A stretch of 64,000 nt of DNA from Streptomyces sp. CB03234 (lineage in GTDB: Bacteria > Actinomycetota > Actinomycetes > Streptomycetales > Streptomycetaceae). The stretch is taken from NCBI RefSeq assembly GCF_001905885.1, contig NZ_LIYH01000005.1:310001-374000 (forward strand), in the 5' to 3' direction. The notes under the pieces are model-generated. The model was not told the origin of the DNA. It searched no databases and worked only from the letters and a program-made list of their open reading frames with translations. The stretch's first letter is position 1; the number at the start of each line of letters is the position of its first letter. Below are positions 14,180 to 22,367 of this stretch, piece by piece. Position numbers and translations under genes: made by a program.

Positions 14180-15650
14180 CGTGGCTCCCGTGGGCAGAAG
14201 AGGAGACAGAGGCGACCGCTGAGCCGGAGCCGGAGCCGGAGCCGTAGCCGGAGCCGGACGCGGACGCGGACGCGGAACCGGACGCGGAGGCGAGACGGTC
14301 GGCGATGAGGCGTCCGGCCCGGCGGCCGTCGCGTACGGCGTAGTTCGTCCCCCGGTCCTCGGGGAACACCTGCGCCATCCCGGAGAGGTACAGCCCCCGC
14401 ACACCGGACTCGACCGGCGGCATCACCCGCGTGTAGTGCGGCGTGATCACGGGCTGGGCGTACTCGGCGCGCCAGACGTGGTACCGCTCCACCCACGTGT
14501 GGTCGAAGCCGGGGAACATGCGCCGGATGTACGGCAGGCTGTACGCGAAGACCTCGTCGTCCGACATCCGGTACAGCTCCGCGTCCGTCGGCAGGTACTT
14601 CGAGAGGTAGACGACGTGCTTGCCGGCGTAGCGCTCGGGGCGGTCGAGGTTGGTGTGCTCGATGACGCCGACGTAGGGGAAGTCGGGGTCGTTGACGTTG
14701 AGCCAGTACGTGTCGGAGAGCCGGCGGTTGTTCTCCAGCACCAGGCAGACATTGCCCAGGTAGTCGACGGCCGACCAGCGCCGCAGCAGCTCCGGTACGG
14801 CCGGGTGGTCCGCCCCCTCGTGGTCCAGCAGCCCGGCCGCGAGGCGGGGAGCGGTGGTGATCAGCACCTGCCGGGCCGGGTGGAACTCCCCGCCCGCCGT
14901 CACACCGCTCACCCCGGCGCCGTCGGTGTGCACGGCCTCGACGGGCGTTCCGGTGCGGATGTCGACGCCCAGGGACTCCAGGCGGTTCCGCAGCGCGTCG
15001 AGCAGGGCCTCGCAGCCGCCCTTGATGTAGTACAGGGTCTCCTTGCCGGACCTGGTGCGGCTGCCGCCCCGCAGATGCAGCTTGGTCCACATCCACGTGG
15101 CGCCCACCTGGTCCGCGTACGAGCCGAACTTGCCCTCCAGCAGCGGCCGCCAGACCACCTCGTACACCCGCCGTCCGCCGAGCGCCACGAGCCACTCCTC
15201 GGCCGTCCGGGACTCCAGCTCGCGCCAGTGCTTCACGCGCCGGGCGCGCAGTGCCAGCAGCCCCAGGCGGATCCGGTCGCGCAGCGGGAGCGGCGCGAAG
15301 CGCAGGACGTCGAGGGGGGCGGAGAGGCGGTAGACGGAGTTGGCGTAGTAGAGGCCCGTCCGGGTCTCGTGCGCTTCGAGCAGGTGGGAGATCCCGAGGC
15401 TCTCGCACAGCCGGATCATCTCGGCGTCCGACGAGAACCAGTGGTGGTAGAACCGTTCGAGGCGCCGGCCGCTGACGTCGAAGCTCGCGGCGAGCCCGCC
15501 CACGAGGTCCTCGCGCTCGATGACGCGTACGCTGCGGCCCTGCGAGGCCAGTTCGAGCGCCGCCGCGAGTCCGGTGAAACCGGCTCCGACGATGACGGCG
15601 TCCACGGGCACGGTGGTGCTGCCCGCGGCCTGTGCTGCGTCCGTGCTCAC
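14172..15650 (-). CDS. FAD-dependent oxidoreductase (amine oxidase / mutase-like)
   Basis: The 492-aa protein from GTG 15650 opens with the dinucleotide-binding VDAVIVGAGFTGLAAALELA and the second FAD motif EREDLVGGLAASF. It belongs to the NAD(P)/FAD oxidoreductases related to protoporphyrinogen oxidase and UDP-galactopyranose mutase (FYHHWFSSDAEM, WRPLLEGKFGSY, the ending GLYLSGMAQVFPEDRGTNYAVRDG). Such enzymes are often found next to GT2 glycosyltransferases in envelope glycan clusters. The last 35 residues are a Ser/Gly/Ala tail made by hexanucleotide repeats. It overlaps the GT2 stop by four bases (GTGA). Confidence 0.85.
   Translation of the reverse strand: MSTDAAQAAGSTTVPVDAVIVGAGFTGLAAALELASQGRSVRVIEREDLVGGLAASFDVSGRRLERFYHHWFSSDAEMIRLCESLGISHLLEAHETRTGLYYANSVYRLSAPLDVLRFAPLPLRDRIRLGLLALRARRVKHWRELESRTAEEWLVALGGRRVYEVVWRPLLEGKFGSYADQVGATWMWTKLHLRGGSRTRSGKETLYYIKGGCEALLDALRNRLESLGVDIRTGTPVEAVHTDGAGVSGVTAGGEFHPARQVLITTAPRLAAGLLDHEGADHPAVPELLRRWSAVDYLGNVCLVLENNRRLSDTYWLNVNDPDFPYVGVIEHTNLDRPERYAGKHVVYLSKYLPTDAELYRMSDDEVFAYSLPYIRRMFPGFDHTWVERYHVWRAEYAQPVITPHYTRVMPPVESGVRGLYLSGMAQVFPEDRGTNYAVRDGRRAGRLIADRLASASGSASASASGSGYGSGSGSGSAVASVSSSAHGSHDA
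14222..14296 (-). repeat. Hexanucleotide repeats encoding a Ser-Gly/Ala tail
   Basis: Runs of GAGCCG and GGACGC units on the plus strand give a low-complexity SGSG/SASA tail at the C-terminus of the FAD oxidoreductase. Such runs change length easily by slippage. Confidence 0.75.
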
Positions 15651-16645
15651 AGGGTGACACGCTCCTTCTCGGGAAGGGGCCGAGGTCCCGGCCCGGGGGG
15701 TTCGGGGTCGGCGAGCCGTTTGGCCACGACGTAGTCGGGCCGGCCCTGCACCTGGCGGTACACCGCGTGGAGGTACTCGCCGAGCACGCCGAGCGCGAGG
15801 GCGTGGGCGCCGAAGGCTCCGGGGCGGGCCAGCAGCCTCGGGTCGCGCCGGACCGCCGCGGCGGCCAGCCCGCCGGCCAGTACGGCCGTACCGAGGTACG
15901 TCGACAGCCGCAGCGGCGCCACCGACCCGGCCAGCAGGCCGCGCCGGGACAGCGCCAGCATCTTGCGGACGGTGTACTTGGACTCGCCCGCGTGCCGCGG
16001 TTCCCTGTCGTACGTCACGCTGGTCTCGGGGAAGCCGAACCAGCTGACGGCGCCGCGCAGATAGAGGTTCTTGTCGGGCACGGCGGTGATGAGGGCGACC
16101 AGTTCGCGGTCCAGCAGCCGGAAGTCGCCGGTGTCGAGCGCGAGCGGGTGGTCGGACAGGGCGTTCAGAAGCCGGTAGAAGGCATAGGCGCTGGCCTTCT
16201 TGAACAGCGTCTCGCCCGCACGGCTGCGGCGGCGCGCGGAGACGACCGACCAGCCGTCCCGCCACAGTGCCGCCATGTCCGGTATCAGCTCCGGCGGGTC
16301 CTGGAGGTCCGCGTCGATGACGACGACGGCGTCGCCCGTGGACTCGCGCAGCCCGGCGAGGCAGGCCGACTGGTGGCCGAAATTCCGGCTCAGCCGCAGG
16401 GCGCGGACCGAACGGTGTTCCTCGGCGACGGAGTTGAGCACGTCCCACGTGCCGTCGGTGCTTCCGTCGTCCACGTAGATCTGTTCACAGGTGAAGCCGG
16501 TGAGTCCGGCGAGGACCCTGGTGAGCCGGGCGTGGGTGTGGGTCAGGACCTCGGCCTCGTTGTAGCAAGGGACCACGACGCTGAGCACCGGTCGCCTGCT
16601 GTCGAATACACGTCTCTCCCGCGGCACAGCACGCCTTTCGCTCAT
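15647..16645 (-). CDS. GT2 glycosyltransferase, polyprenyl-phosphate type
   Basis: The 332-aa protein from ATG 16645 has the GT-A fold motifs VLSVVVPCYNEAEVL, IYVDDGSTDGTWDVL, the metal-binding VVIDADLQDPPEL and GDFRLLDRELV. Its C-terminus carries the pattern of DPM1/GtrB enzymes: two hydrophobic segments, then LGEYLHAVYRQVQGRPDYVV. Such enzymes attach a sugar to undecaprenyl or dolichyl phosphate at the inner membrane face. It is the first gene of the operon. A longer start at 16720 is possible, but that would place the promoter and operator inside the coding region, so 16645 is preferred. Confidence 0.88.
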   Translation of the reverse strand: MSERRAVPRERRVFDSRRPVLSVVVPCYNEAEVLTHTHARLTRVLAGLTGFTCEQIYVDDGSTDGTWDVLNSVAEEHRSVRALRLSRNFGHQSACLAGLRESTGDAVVVIDADLQDPPELIPDMAALWRDGWSVVSARRRSRAGETLFKKASAYAFYRLLNALSDHPLALDTGDFRLLDRELVALITAVPDKNLYLRGAVSWFGFPETSVTYDREPRHAGESKYTVRKMLALSRRGLLAGSVAPLRLSTYLGTAVLAGGLAAAAVRRDPRLLARPGAFGAHALALGVLGEYLHAVYRQVQGRPDYVVAKRLADPEPPGPGPRPLPEKERVTL

Positions 16646-16692
16646 GGAGCACAGAGGGGATGGACTGGTGGTACGCGGTTCGAACGCTGCTG

Positions 16693-16720
16693 ATGTTACC
16701 GGTAACTTAATCCCCGTCAA
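16693..16720 (-). promoter_or_regulatory. Operon promoter with LacI-type operator
   Basis: On the minus strand TTGACG (16720-16715) and TAACAT (16698-16693) form a good -35/-10 pair with a 16-bp spacer. The perfect 12-bp palindrome GTTACCGGTAAC (16695-16706) lies over the -10 box and has the central CG step typical of LacI operators. Binding there would block transcription of the whole GT2-to-GH35 operon. The regulator at 4235-5329 is the obvious candidate. Confidence 0.75.
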
Positions 16721-16860
16721 GATCTTTGTCCTGGTCCGCCATCACGGTGCACTCGCGCACGGACAGCGCAATTGCCGGGCCCCCGGCTTTCCCGCCCCCT
16801 GCCGCTGACGGACGCTGGCCGCAGTCCGGGCACACCCGAGGACCGGAAGGGGCCCCCTGG

Positions 16861-18444
16861 ATGGCGGTCAGGCGCACCACCCGTACCCGAACGCTTCTCC
16901 TCTCCGCCGGAGCACTCCTCCTGGTGGCCCATGCGAGCGGCTGGCCGCCGGCCTCGCGGCCCCCGCAGGCCGCCGCCGACGGAGTGGGGCGCGGGGCACT
17001 CGTCCTGTCGGTCACCGTCAACAAGAAGTCCCCGCGGCAGGCGGAACGGGTCGGCATCCGGGTCGGCCACCCCGTGATCAAGCGGTACCGGCTGGCCAAC
17101 CGCTCGGGCGCCGACCTCCACCGCGTCACCCTCACCGACCCCTCCGTACCGCCGCACGCGCTGCGCTGCCCGCGCGGCCAGGGCTTCTGGATGCGGGGGA
17201 TGAGCACCGTCACCTGTACGGCACGCTTCAGCGCCGCACCGGGACGGCACACCGCCACCGTGCGCGCCCGGGGGGAGGTCCCGTCGCTCGGCATGCGCCC
17301 CACCGCCTCCGTCCGGGCCGGTTACCAGGGCGTGACGGGCGCCCTCGCGCTGGCCGTCAGCGTCCACGACACCGTGGCGCCCCGCGCGGTCGTCCGGTAC
17401 ACCATCACCAACCCGGGCAACCGCACCGTCCACGGCGCACGGCTCGTCGACCCGGCCCTGGGGCGGCCCCCCGTCGACTGCGGCGGGCGCCCGGGACCGC
17501 CACAGGCTCTCGGGCCGGGCGCCGTCGTGGTGTGCGTCGCGCGATTAAGCGGCCTTCGGCCCGGTACGTATCGCAGCGCGCCCGAAGTGCGGGGGAGCGA
17601 CCGGCTGTTCACCCTGGGCCCGACGTGCGGGCGGCTCGTTCCGCCGCCGGTGCTGGTGGCGCGGGCGTCGGCCCCGTTCGTGGTGCGCCCGCGCCCGGCG
17701 CCGCCCCCTCCGCCGCCGCGTGCGGTGCCTCCGCCGGGCGGAGGCGGGCTCGTGCCGCCGGGTGGGGCGGGTGGCGGTGGTGGGGTCGGTGGCGGTGGTG
17801 CCGGTGGGGCGGGTGGCGGAGGTGCTGGGGGCGCCGGTGGTGCCGGTGCTGGTGGGGGCGCAGGTGCTGCGGGTGCCGCCGGGGCGGGTGCCGCTGCCGG
17901 CACTGCTGCCGGTGCCGCCCCCGGAGCCGCTGCCGCTGGTGCCGCCGCAGGGCTCCTGGCCGCGCCTGGCGCCCTCGGTGCGCCCGGCGCCCCCGGCACG
18001 GCCGCTGCCGCTGCGGCTGCCGCTGCGGCTGCGGGCGGGGGCGCGGGCGCGGGTGCGGGAGCCCTCGCCGGAGCCGCGGCCCCCGGAGCCGCGGCCGGCC
18101 CAGCGGGAGCGGCCGCGACCGCCGGCGGCGGCCTCGCGCCCCCCGGTCTCGCCCCTGGCACCGGCACCGGCACAGGGACAGGAGCAGGGACAGGCACCGG
18201 CACCGGCACCGGCACCGGCCCAGGCACTGGCGCCGGCGTGGGCATCCCCCCGGGCGTCGGCCCCAGACCGCCCGGCCGCCAGAGCGACCGCTCCCGGCCC
18301 GCCGACACCCCCGGCCGGCGGGGCCTGACCGCGCGGGCGGACGGGGCGTACCGGCGGGACGAGTCGGTCAGCCCGGTGGTGTTCCTGCTGCTGCTCTTCC
18401 TGCCCGCGGCGGCTCTGGTCGCCCTGGCAAGCCGCCGTCTGTGA
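16861..18444 (+). CDS. Surface-type protein with repeat stalk and C-terminal membrane anchor
   Basis: The 527-aa frame starts at ATG 16861 with a signal peptide (RTLLLSAGALLLVAHASG). Two beta-rich domains with DUF11-like character follow to about residue 290 (RYRLANRSGADLHRVTLTDPS, RYTITNPGNRTVHGARLVDP). Then comes a Pro stretch, a Gly/Ala stalk of about 170 residues with Thr-Gly repeats, and a C-terminal membrane helix (VVFLLLLFLPAAALVALASRRL). In 17760-18330 another frame (plus 1) has far better third-position G/C and reads Pro/Leu/Arg/Glu-rich, so the stalk may be in the wrong frame because of two indels. The role is unknown. Confidence 0.6.
   Translation: MAVRRTTRTRTLLLSAGALLLVAHASGWPPASRPPQAAADGVGRGALVLSVTVNKKSPRQAERVGIRVGHPVIKRYRLANRSGADLHRVTLTDPSVPPHALRCPRGQGFWMRGMSTVTCTARFSAAPGRHTATVRARGEVPSLGMRPTASVRAGYQGVTGALALAVSVHDTVAPRAVVRYTITNPGNRTVHGARLVDPALGRPPVDCGGRPGPPQALGPGAVVVCVARLSGLRPGTYRSAPEVRGSDRLFTLGPTCGRLVPPPVLVARASAPFVVRPRPAPPPPPPRAVPPPGGGGLVPPGGAGGGGGVGGGGAGGAGGGGAGGAGGAGAGGGAGAAGAAGAGAAAGTAAGAAPGAAAAGAAAGLLAAPGALGAPGAPGTAAAAAAAAAAAGGGAGAGAGALAGAAAPGAAAGPAGAAATAGGGLAPPGLAPGTGTGTGTGAGTGTGTGTGTGPGTGAGVGIPPGVGPRPPGRQSDRSRPADTPGRRGLTARADGAYRRDESVSPVVFLLLLFLPAAALVALASRRL
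17760..18245. repeat. Low-complexity GC-rich repeat tract
   Basis: Short units such as GGTGGCGGT, GCCGCTGCC and GGCACCGGCACA repeat throughout. They encode the Gly/Ala/Thr stalk of the surface protein. Assembly or sequencing errors are likely here. Confidence 0.8.
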
Positions 18445-18448
18445 GGAC

Positions 18449-18495
18449 CGGCGTGACGAGACCCACGACGAGACCCATGACGAGACCCGTGACGA
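18449..18495 (+). repeat. Short tandem repeats before the DUF4239 gene
   Basis: The unit GACGAGACCCA or a close variant occurs three times in a row, ending just before the ribosome binding site GGAGGAAC. Possibly a leader element; function unknown. Confidence 0.65.
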
Positions 18496-18511
18496 CAGAG
18501 GAGGAACGGCC

Positions 18512-19297
18512 ATGGAGCATGTGATCGGGACGCTGGCCTTCGGGCTGCTCGCCGCGCTGGTCGCCGCCGCGGCGGTCGTCGCCTGGCGTCACTTCCATCC
18601 CGCCGAGGCGGACGAGGAAGAGGGCGGCGGGGAAGTCGCCGAGTACATGTCGATGATGATCGCCCTGCTGTACGCGCTGCTCCTCGGCCTCGCCCTGGTC
18701 TCCGTCTGGGAGCTGCGGGGCGACGCCGAGTCCCACACCTCCACCGAGGCGGGCGCCCTGCACCAGATGACGGTCCTCGCCGAGGGCCTGCCCCCGGCCC
18801 AGAAGGAGCGGATCGAGTCGGTGGCCGAGCGCTACGCCGTACATGTGGTCCAAGGCGAATGGCCGCAGATGAAGGAGGCCGGACAACTGGCCGAGCCCGG
18901 CTGGGGCCTGGTGCGGCAACTGCGCGCGGTGTCCGCCGCCCCGGCCGACGCGACCCCGTCCCAGGAGGTGACCGCCCTGGAACTGCTCGGGCAGCTCAGC
19001 GCGCTCGACGACGCCCGCCGCGGCCGCGAGGCCGTCTCCCAGGAGACGCTGTCACCGGTGCTGTGGGCCGGGATCTTCGTGGGCGCGCTCCTGTCCGTCG
19101 GCATGCTGTTCTTCTTCGGCATCGGGCGCAGTCCGGGCCAGCTGATGATGGCGATGGGCATGGTGGTGCTCACCGTCTTCCTCGGGCTCCTCATCCACTA
19201 CCTCTCGACGCCTTTCGGGGACGTGATGGGCGTCAGCCCGGACCCGTTCACGCGCTACTTCCCCGCGGCCACAACCGCGTCCGCGTCCGCCGCCTGA
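18512..19297 (+). CDS. DUF4239 (bestrophin-like) membrane protein
   Basis: The 261-aa protein starts at ATG 18512 after a clear GGAGGAAC site. It has an N-terminal membrane helix (LAFGLLAALVAAAAVVAW), a second one after EYMSMMIALLYALLLGLALVSVWEL, a helical soluble middle (ALHQMTVLAEGLPPAQKERIES) and two C-terminal helices (WAGIFVGALLSVGMLFFFGIG, LMMAMGMVVLTVFLGLLIHYL). This layout is that of DUF4239 proteins, distantly related to bestrophin channels. The biological role is not established. It follows the repeat surface protein on the same strand by 67 bp. Confidence 0.8.
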   Translation: MEHVIGTLAFGLLAALVAAAAVVAWRHFHPAEADEEEGGGEVAEYMSMMIALLYALLLGLALVSVWELRGDAESHTSTEAGALHQMTVLAEGLPPAQKERIESVAERYAVHVVQGEWPQMKEAGQLAEPGWGLVRQLRAVSAAPADATPSQEVTALELLGQLSALDDARRGREAVSQETLSPVLWAGIFVGALLSVGMLFFFGIGRSPGQLMMAMGMVVLTVFLGLLIHYLSTPFGDVMGVSPDPFTRYFPAATTASASAA

Positions 19298-19417
19298 GCC
19301 GGACGGGTGGTGTTCATCGGAAGATCTGCGCAGCGGCGGCGTCGCTCCCCGGGATCCCGAGATGCGTACACATCATGAGAAAGGTATGTAGATCGCCCAA
19401 CCCGAAAGCGAGGGGTC

Positions 19418-19852
19418 ATGGCTGCCGTCAAGCGCACGCACGAGGTCACGCACTTCTGGACCGCCTTCTTCTCTCTCCTGTCCGCGATCCTGACCGCCCT
19501 CGGCCTGAAGCGCACGCCGAGCGCCGCCATTCCGGTGTACGCCGACCAGGCACCGGCCACGGCCACTGCCACGGCCACTGCCGCCGCCCCGGCTCCCGCG
19601 CCCCGCTGCTCCGGACCCGCGGTGGGTGACTGGACACGCGACCTGTCCCTGCCGCCCACCATCAAGCAGCGCATCAGGGCAGAGGCGCACGGCACCTCGC
19701 CTTCCGTACGCCATCTGCCCGCCGTTGTGGTACCCGCTCGGACGCAGCCGGGCCTGGCCGATGCCACGGACGTGACCGACCAGGCCCACCAGGCCGAAGA
19801 GGCCGAGCGCTTCGACCGCTTCGACCGCTCCGACCTCGCGCTCGCCGCCTAG
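19418..19852 (+). CDS. Conserved Streptomyces protein (DUF6344-like)
   Basis: The 144-aa product starts at ATG 19418 behind GCGAGGGG. Its opening MAAVKRTHEVTHFWTAFFSLLSAILTALGLKR contains one hydrophobic helix. An Ala/Thr/Pro linker and a short acidic and basic C-terminal part follow (DWTRDLSLPPTIKQRIRAEAHG, EEAERFDRFDRSDLALAA). I recall similar proteins near this place in Streptomyces chromosomes, named DUF6344. The function is unknown. It converges with the DUF5324-like gene; their ends overlap by 4 bp. Confidence 0.7.
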   Translation: MAAVKRTHEVTHFWTAFFSLLSAILTALGLKRTPSAAIPVYADQAPATATATATAAAPAPAPRCSGPAVGDWTRDLSLPPTIKQRIRAEAHGTSPSVRHLPAVVVPARTQPGLADATDVTDQAHQAEEAERFDRFDRSDLALAA

Positions 19853-20598
19853 CGGCGCTCGTCGTCAGTGCCCGCGTTACCGGCGTTGCCCGTGTTGCCC
19901 GCTTCGGCGTCGGCGTCTGCTTCGGCCTCCGCCTGCTTGGCCTCCACCTCGGGGTCGAGTGAAGCCGGGCCCGTACCGTCGACGGAGGTCAGCGGGGTGC
20001 GCTCGGAGACCTCGGTGGGAGCCGGGGGCTCGACCAGCCAGTCCGGGTTGGCCTGCTTGTCCCACCACTTCCAGGCGGCGACCGCGCCGCCGGCCAGAAT
20101 GCCGAAGACCGCGAGCCCCTTGGCGAGGCGTCCCGCCCTGGCCCGACGCTCGTGCTTCCTGACGATCTTCTGAATGTCCTTCGCCGTCACCTGACCGCGC
20201 ATCGCGGCCATGGCGGCGGCAGAGCGGGCCATGGCCTGCTCCCGTACGGGCTGAGCGGCGGCGACCGCCTGCTCCACCCGCGGCATGGTGTAGTCCGCCG
20301 CCTGCCGTGCGGCCTTACGGGTCCGGACCGCGGCGCGATGCGCGGCCTCGTCGACCCTCGGCGGCACATGCGGCGCGACCCGCGTGCCGTACTGAACTCG
20401 TGCCTGCGTACGGGCCTGCTGCGCGGCCTTGGAGACCTTCGGCGCGACCCTGACACGTGCCTCGTGCGCGTAATGCTGCGCGTAGTGCGCGGCTGTGTCC
20501 TTTGCCGTTCCGGCGTAGGGCGCCACCACTTCCGCGGCGTGCCGCACGCTGTCCTTTGCCGAACTGGTCGCGGCGCGCACGCTGTCCTTGCGGGTCAC
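19849..20598 (-). CDS. DUF5324-like membrane-associated helical protein
   Basis: Starting at GTG 20598, behind a strong GGAGGAGG site, the product is 249 aa. The first 160 residues are amphipathic helices with repeated Ala/Arg/Val (MTRKDSVRAATSSAKDSVRHAAE, VRVAPKVSKAAQQARTQARV), like Tim44/YtxH-type tails. A single hydrophobic helix follows (GLAVFGILAGGAVAAWKWW), then an acidic C-terminus of Glu/Ala/Asp and Gly/Asn/Ala repeats. The frame also runs upstream to 20715 without a ribosome binding site. The function is unknown. Confidence 0.75.
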   Translation of the reverse strand: MTRKDSVRAATSSAKDSVRHAAEVVAPYAGTAKDTAAHYAQHYAHEARVRVAPKVSKAAQQARTQARVQYGTRVAPHVPPRVDEAAHRAAVRTRKAARQAADYTMPRVEQAVAAAQPVREQAMARSAAAMAAMRGQVTAKDIQKIVRKHERRARAGRLAKGLAVFGILAGGAVAAWKWWDKQANPDWLVEPPAPTEVSERTPLTSVDGTGPASLDPEVEAKQAEAEADADAEAGNTGNAGNAGTDDERR

Positions 20599-20840
20599 GG
20601 GATCCTCCTCCTCGGTGGCGGGGTCGGTATTCGCCTTTCCGTCCTTTTTGAAATCATGCCTGCCCACCTCATGATCGGCATGCGGTACGGGGGCATCCGG
20701 GGCAATGCGGTGCAACCCGACGGTCCCACGGTTCGCCCTGTCGCGCGGCGTTTCGGCGACGCCGGGTCCACCTTTCTTCGTGGATGGCCCTTCCGTGCGA
20801 GGATCGGCAGACGTCAGAGCAGACTTACGGAAGGCACATC

Positions 20841-21374
20841 GTGGCCGAGCAGCTTTACGCCACCCTGAAGACCAATCACGGCGACATCGAGATCCGGCTC
20901 TTCCCGGACCACGCGCCGAAGACGGTCAGGAACTTCGTCGAGCTCGCCAAGGGCGAGCGCGAGTGGACGAACCCGGAGACCGGGAAGAAGTCCACCGACC
21001 GCCTCTACGACGGCACGGTCTTCCACCGCGTCATCAGCGGCTTCATGATCCAGGGTGGCGACCCGCTGGGCAACGGCACCGGCGGCCCGGGCTACGAGTT
21101 CGGTGACGAGTTCCACCCGGAGCTCTCCTTCAACAAGCCGTACCTGCTGGCCATGGCCAACGCCGGCCCGGGCACCAACGGCTCGCAGTTCTTCATCACC
21201 GTGGCCCCCACCACGTGGCTGACCGGCAAGCACACGATCTTCGGCGAGGTCTCCACCGAGGCCGGCAAGAAGGTCGTCGACGAGATCGCGAGCACCCAGA
21301 CCAACCCGCGCACCGACCGCCCGGTCAAGGACGTGGTCATCGAGTCGGTCCAGATCGAGTCCCGCCAGGCCTGA
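20841..21374 (+). CDS. Peptidyl-prolyl cis-trans isomerase, cyclophilin type
   Basis: The 177-aa cytoplasmic protein starts at GTG 20841 (VAEQLYATLKTNHGDIEIRL). Cyclophilin landmarks are DGTVFHRVISGFMIQGGDP with the catalytic Arg, the cyclosporin-site segment NAGPGTNGSQFFIT, and WLTGKHTIFGEV. It speeds proline isomerisation during protein folding. The length is normal for bacterial cyclophilins. It stands alone between the DUF5324-like gene (divergent) and a terminator, upstream of the rhomboid gene. Confidence 0.95.
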   Translation: MAEQLYATLKTNHGDIEIRLFPDHAPKTVRNFVELAKGEREWTNPETGKKSTDRLYDGTVFHRVISGFMIQGGDPLGNGTGGPGYEFGDEFHPELSFNKPYLLAMANAGPGTNGSQFFITVAPTTWLTGKHTIFGEVSTEAGKKVVDEIASTQTNPRTDRPVKDVVIESVQIESRQA

Positions 21375-21420
21375 TCACGCGGGTCTGTCCGGCAGGGGCT
21401 GTTCCCGAGGGAACCTTTTC

Positions 21421-21450
21421 GCCTCGTCCATCCGTAAGGATGGACGAGGC
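21421..21450 (+). terminator. Terminator after cyclophilin
   Basis: A perfect 13-bp stem (21421-21433 with 21438-21450, GCCTCGTCCATCC arm) closes on a GTAA loop and is followed by GTTGTTC. Confidence 0.85.
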
Positions 21451-21495
21451 GTTGTTCGTCGTACGCAGGGGCCGTGAGGCCTACGAGGGGATCCC

Positions 21496-22359
21496 ATGGA
21501 GCAGGCGAAGCTGCCGAGCTGCTACCGCCATCCCGGCGAGGAGACGGGGGTCCGCTGTACGCGCTGCGAGCGGGCCATCTGTTCCCGGTGCATGGTGAAC
21601 GCGTCGGTCGGTTTCCAGTGCCCGGAGTGTGTACGCGGCGGGTCCGGCACCGGCCACTCGCGCACCGCCAACCACCCGCGCACCATCGCCGGCGGCAGGA
21701 TCACGGCCGGCCGGCCGCACCTGGTCACCCAGGTCCTCATCGGCGTCAACCTGCTGGTCTTCCTCCTCGGCAGCCTGAATCCGGCCCTCATCGACGAGAT
21801 GGTGCTCATCGGGTTCGCCTTCGACCCCGATCTCGGCCGGGTGGTCGGGGTCGCGGACGGCGAGTGGTACCGGCTGGTGAGCTCGATGTTCCTGCACGCG
21901 GAGATCTGGCACATCGCCGGCAACATGCTGCTGCTGTGGCTGCTCGGCGGTGCCTTGGAGGAGGAGCTAGGGCGGGCCAGGTTCGCGGCGCTCTATCTGC
22001 TGTCCGGGCTGTCCGGCAGCGCCTTCACCTATCTGATCGCGGCGCAGAACCAGGGCTCGCTGGGTGCCTCGGGCGCCGTCTACGGACTGCTGGGCGCCAC
22101 CGTCGTCCTCGTACGCCGGCTCAACCGCGACCTGCGGCCCATTATGGCGCTGGTCGTGTTCAACCTGGTGATCACCTTCACATGGGACCGGATCGCCTGG
22201 CAGGCGCACATCGGCGGGCTGATCGCCGGTGTGATCATCGCCTACGCCATGGTCAACGGCGCGCGTGAGCGACGCGCCGTGCTGCAGGGCGCGGCCTGTG
22301 CGCTGGTCCTCGGATTGACCCTGGTGACCGTGGTTCTGAGGACGGCCGCGCTCAGCTGA
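21496..22359 (+). CDS. Rhomboid intramembrane serine protease
   Basis: The 287-aa protein starts at ATG 21496. An N-terminal zinc-ribbon or B-box-like module (CYRHPGEETGVRCTRCERAICSRC, CPEC) precedes six membrane segments. The catalytic Ser192 lies in GASGAVYG and the partner His238 in QAHIGG; the loop motif EIWHIAGNMLLLWLLG is also typical. Rhomboids cut membrane proteins within the bilayer. The N-terminal metal-binding module is common in actinobacterial members. It has its own leader after the cyclophilin terminator. Confidence 0.93.
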   Translation: MEQAKLPSCYRHPGEETGVRCTRCERAICSRCMVNASVGFQCPECVRGGSGTGHSRTANHPRTIAGGRITAGRPHLVTQVLIGVNLLVFLLGSLNPALIDEMVLIGFAFDPDLGRVVGVADGEWYRLVSSMFLHAEIWHIAGNMLLLWLLGGALEEELGRARFAALYLLSGLSGSAFTYLIAAQNQGSLGASGAVYGLLGATVVLVRRLNRDLRPIMALVVFNLVITFTWDRIAWQAHIGGLIAGVIIAYAMVNGARERRAVLQGAACALVLGLTLVTVVLRTAALS

Positions 22360-22367
22360 GCGCCGAT

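Noticed and set aside
16646..16720. Longer GT2 start at 16720
   Set aside because: It would put the -35, -10 and operator inside the coding region; the ATG at 16645 agrees with the promoter.
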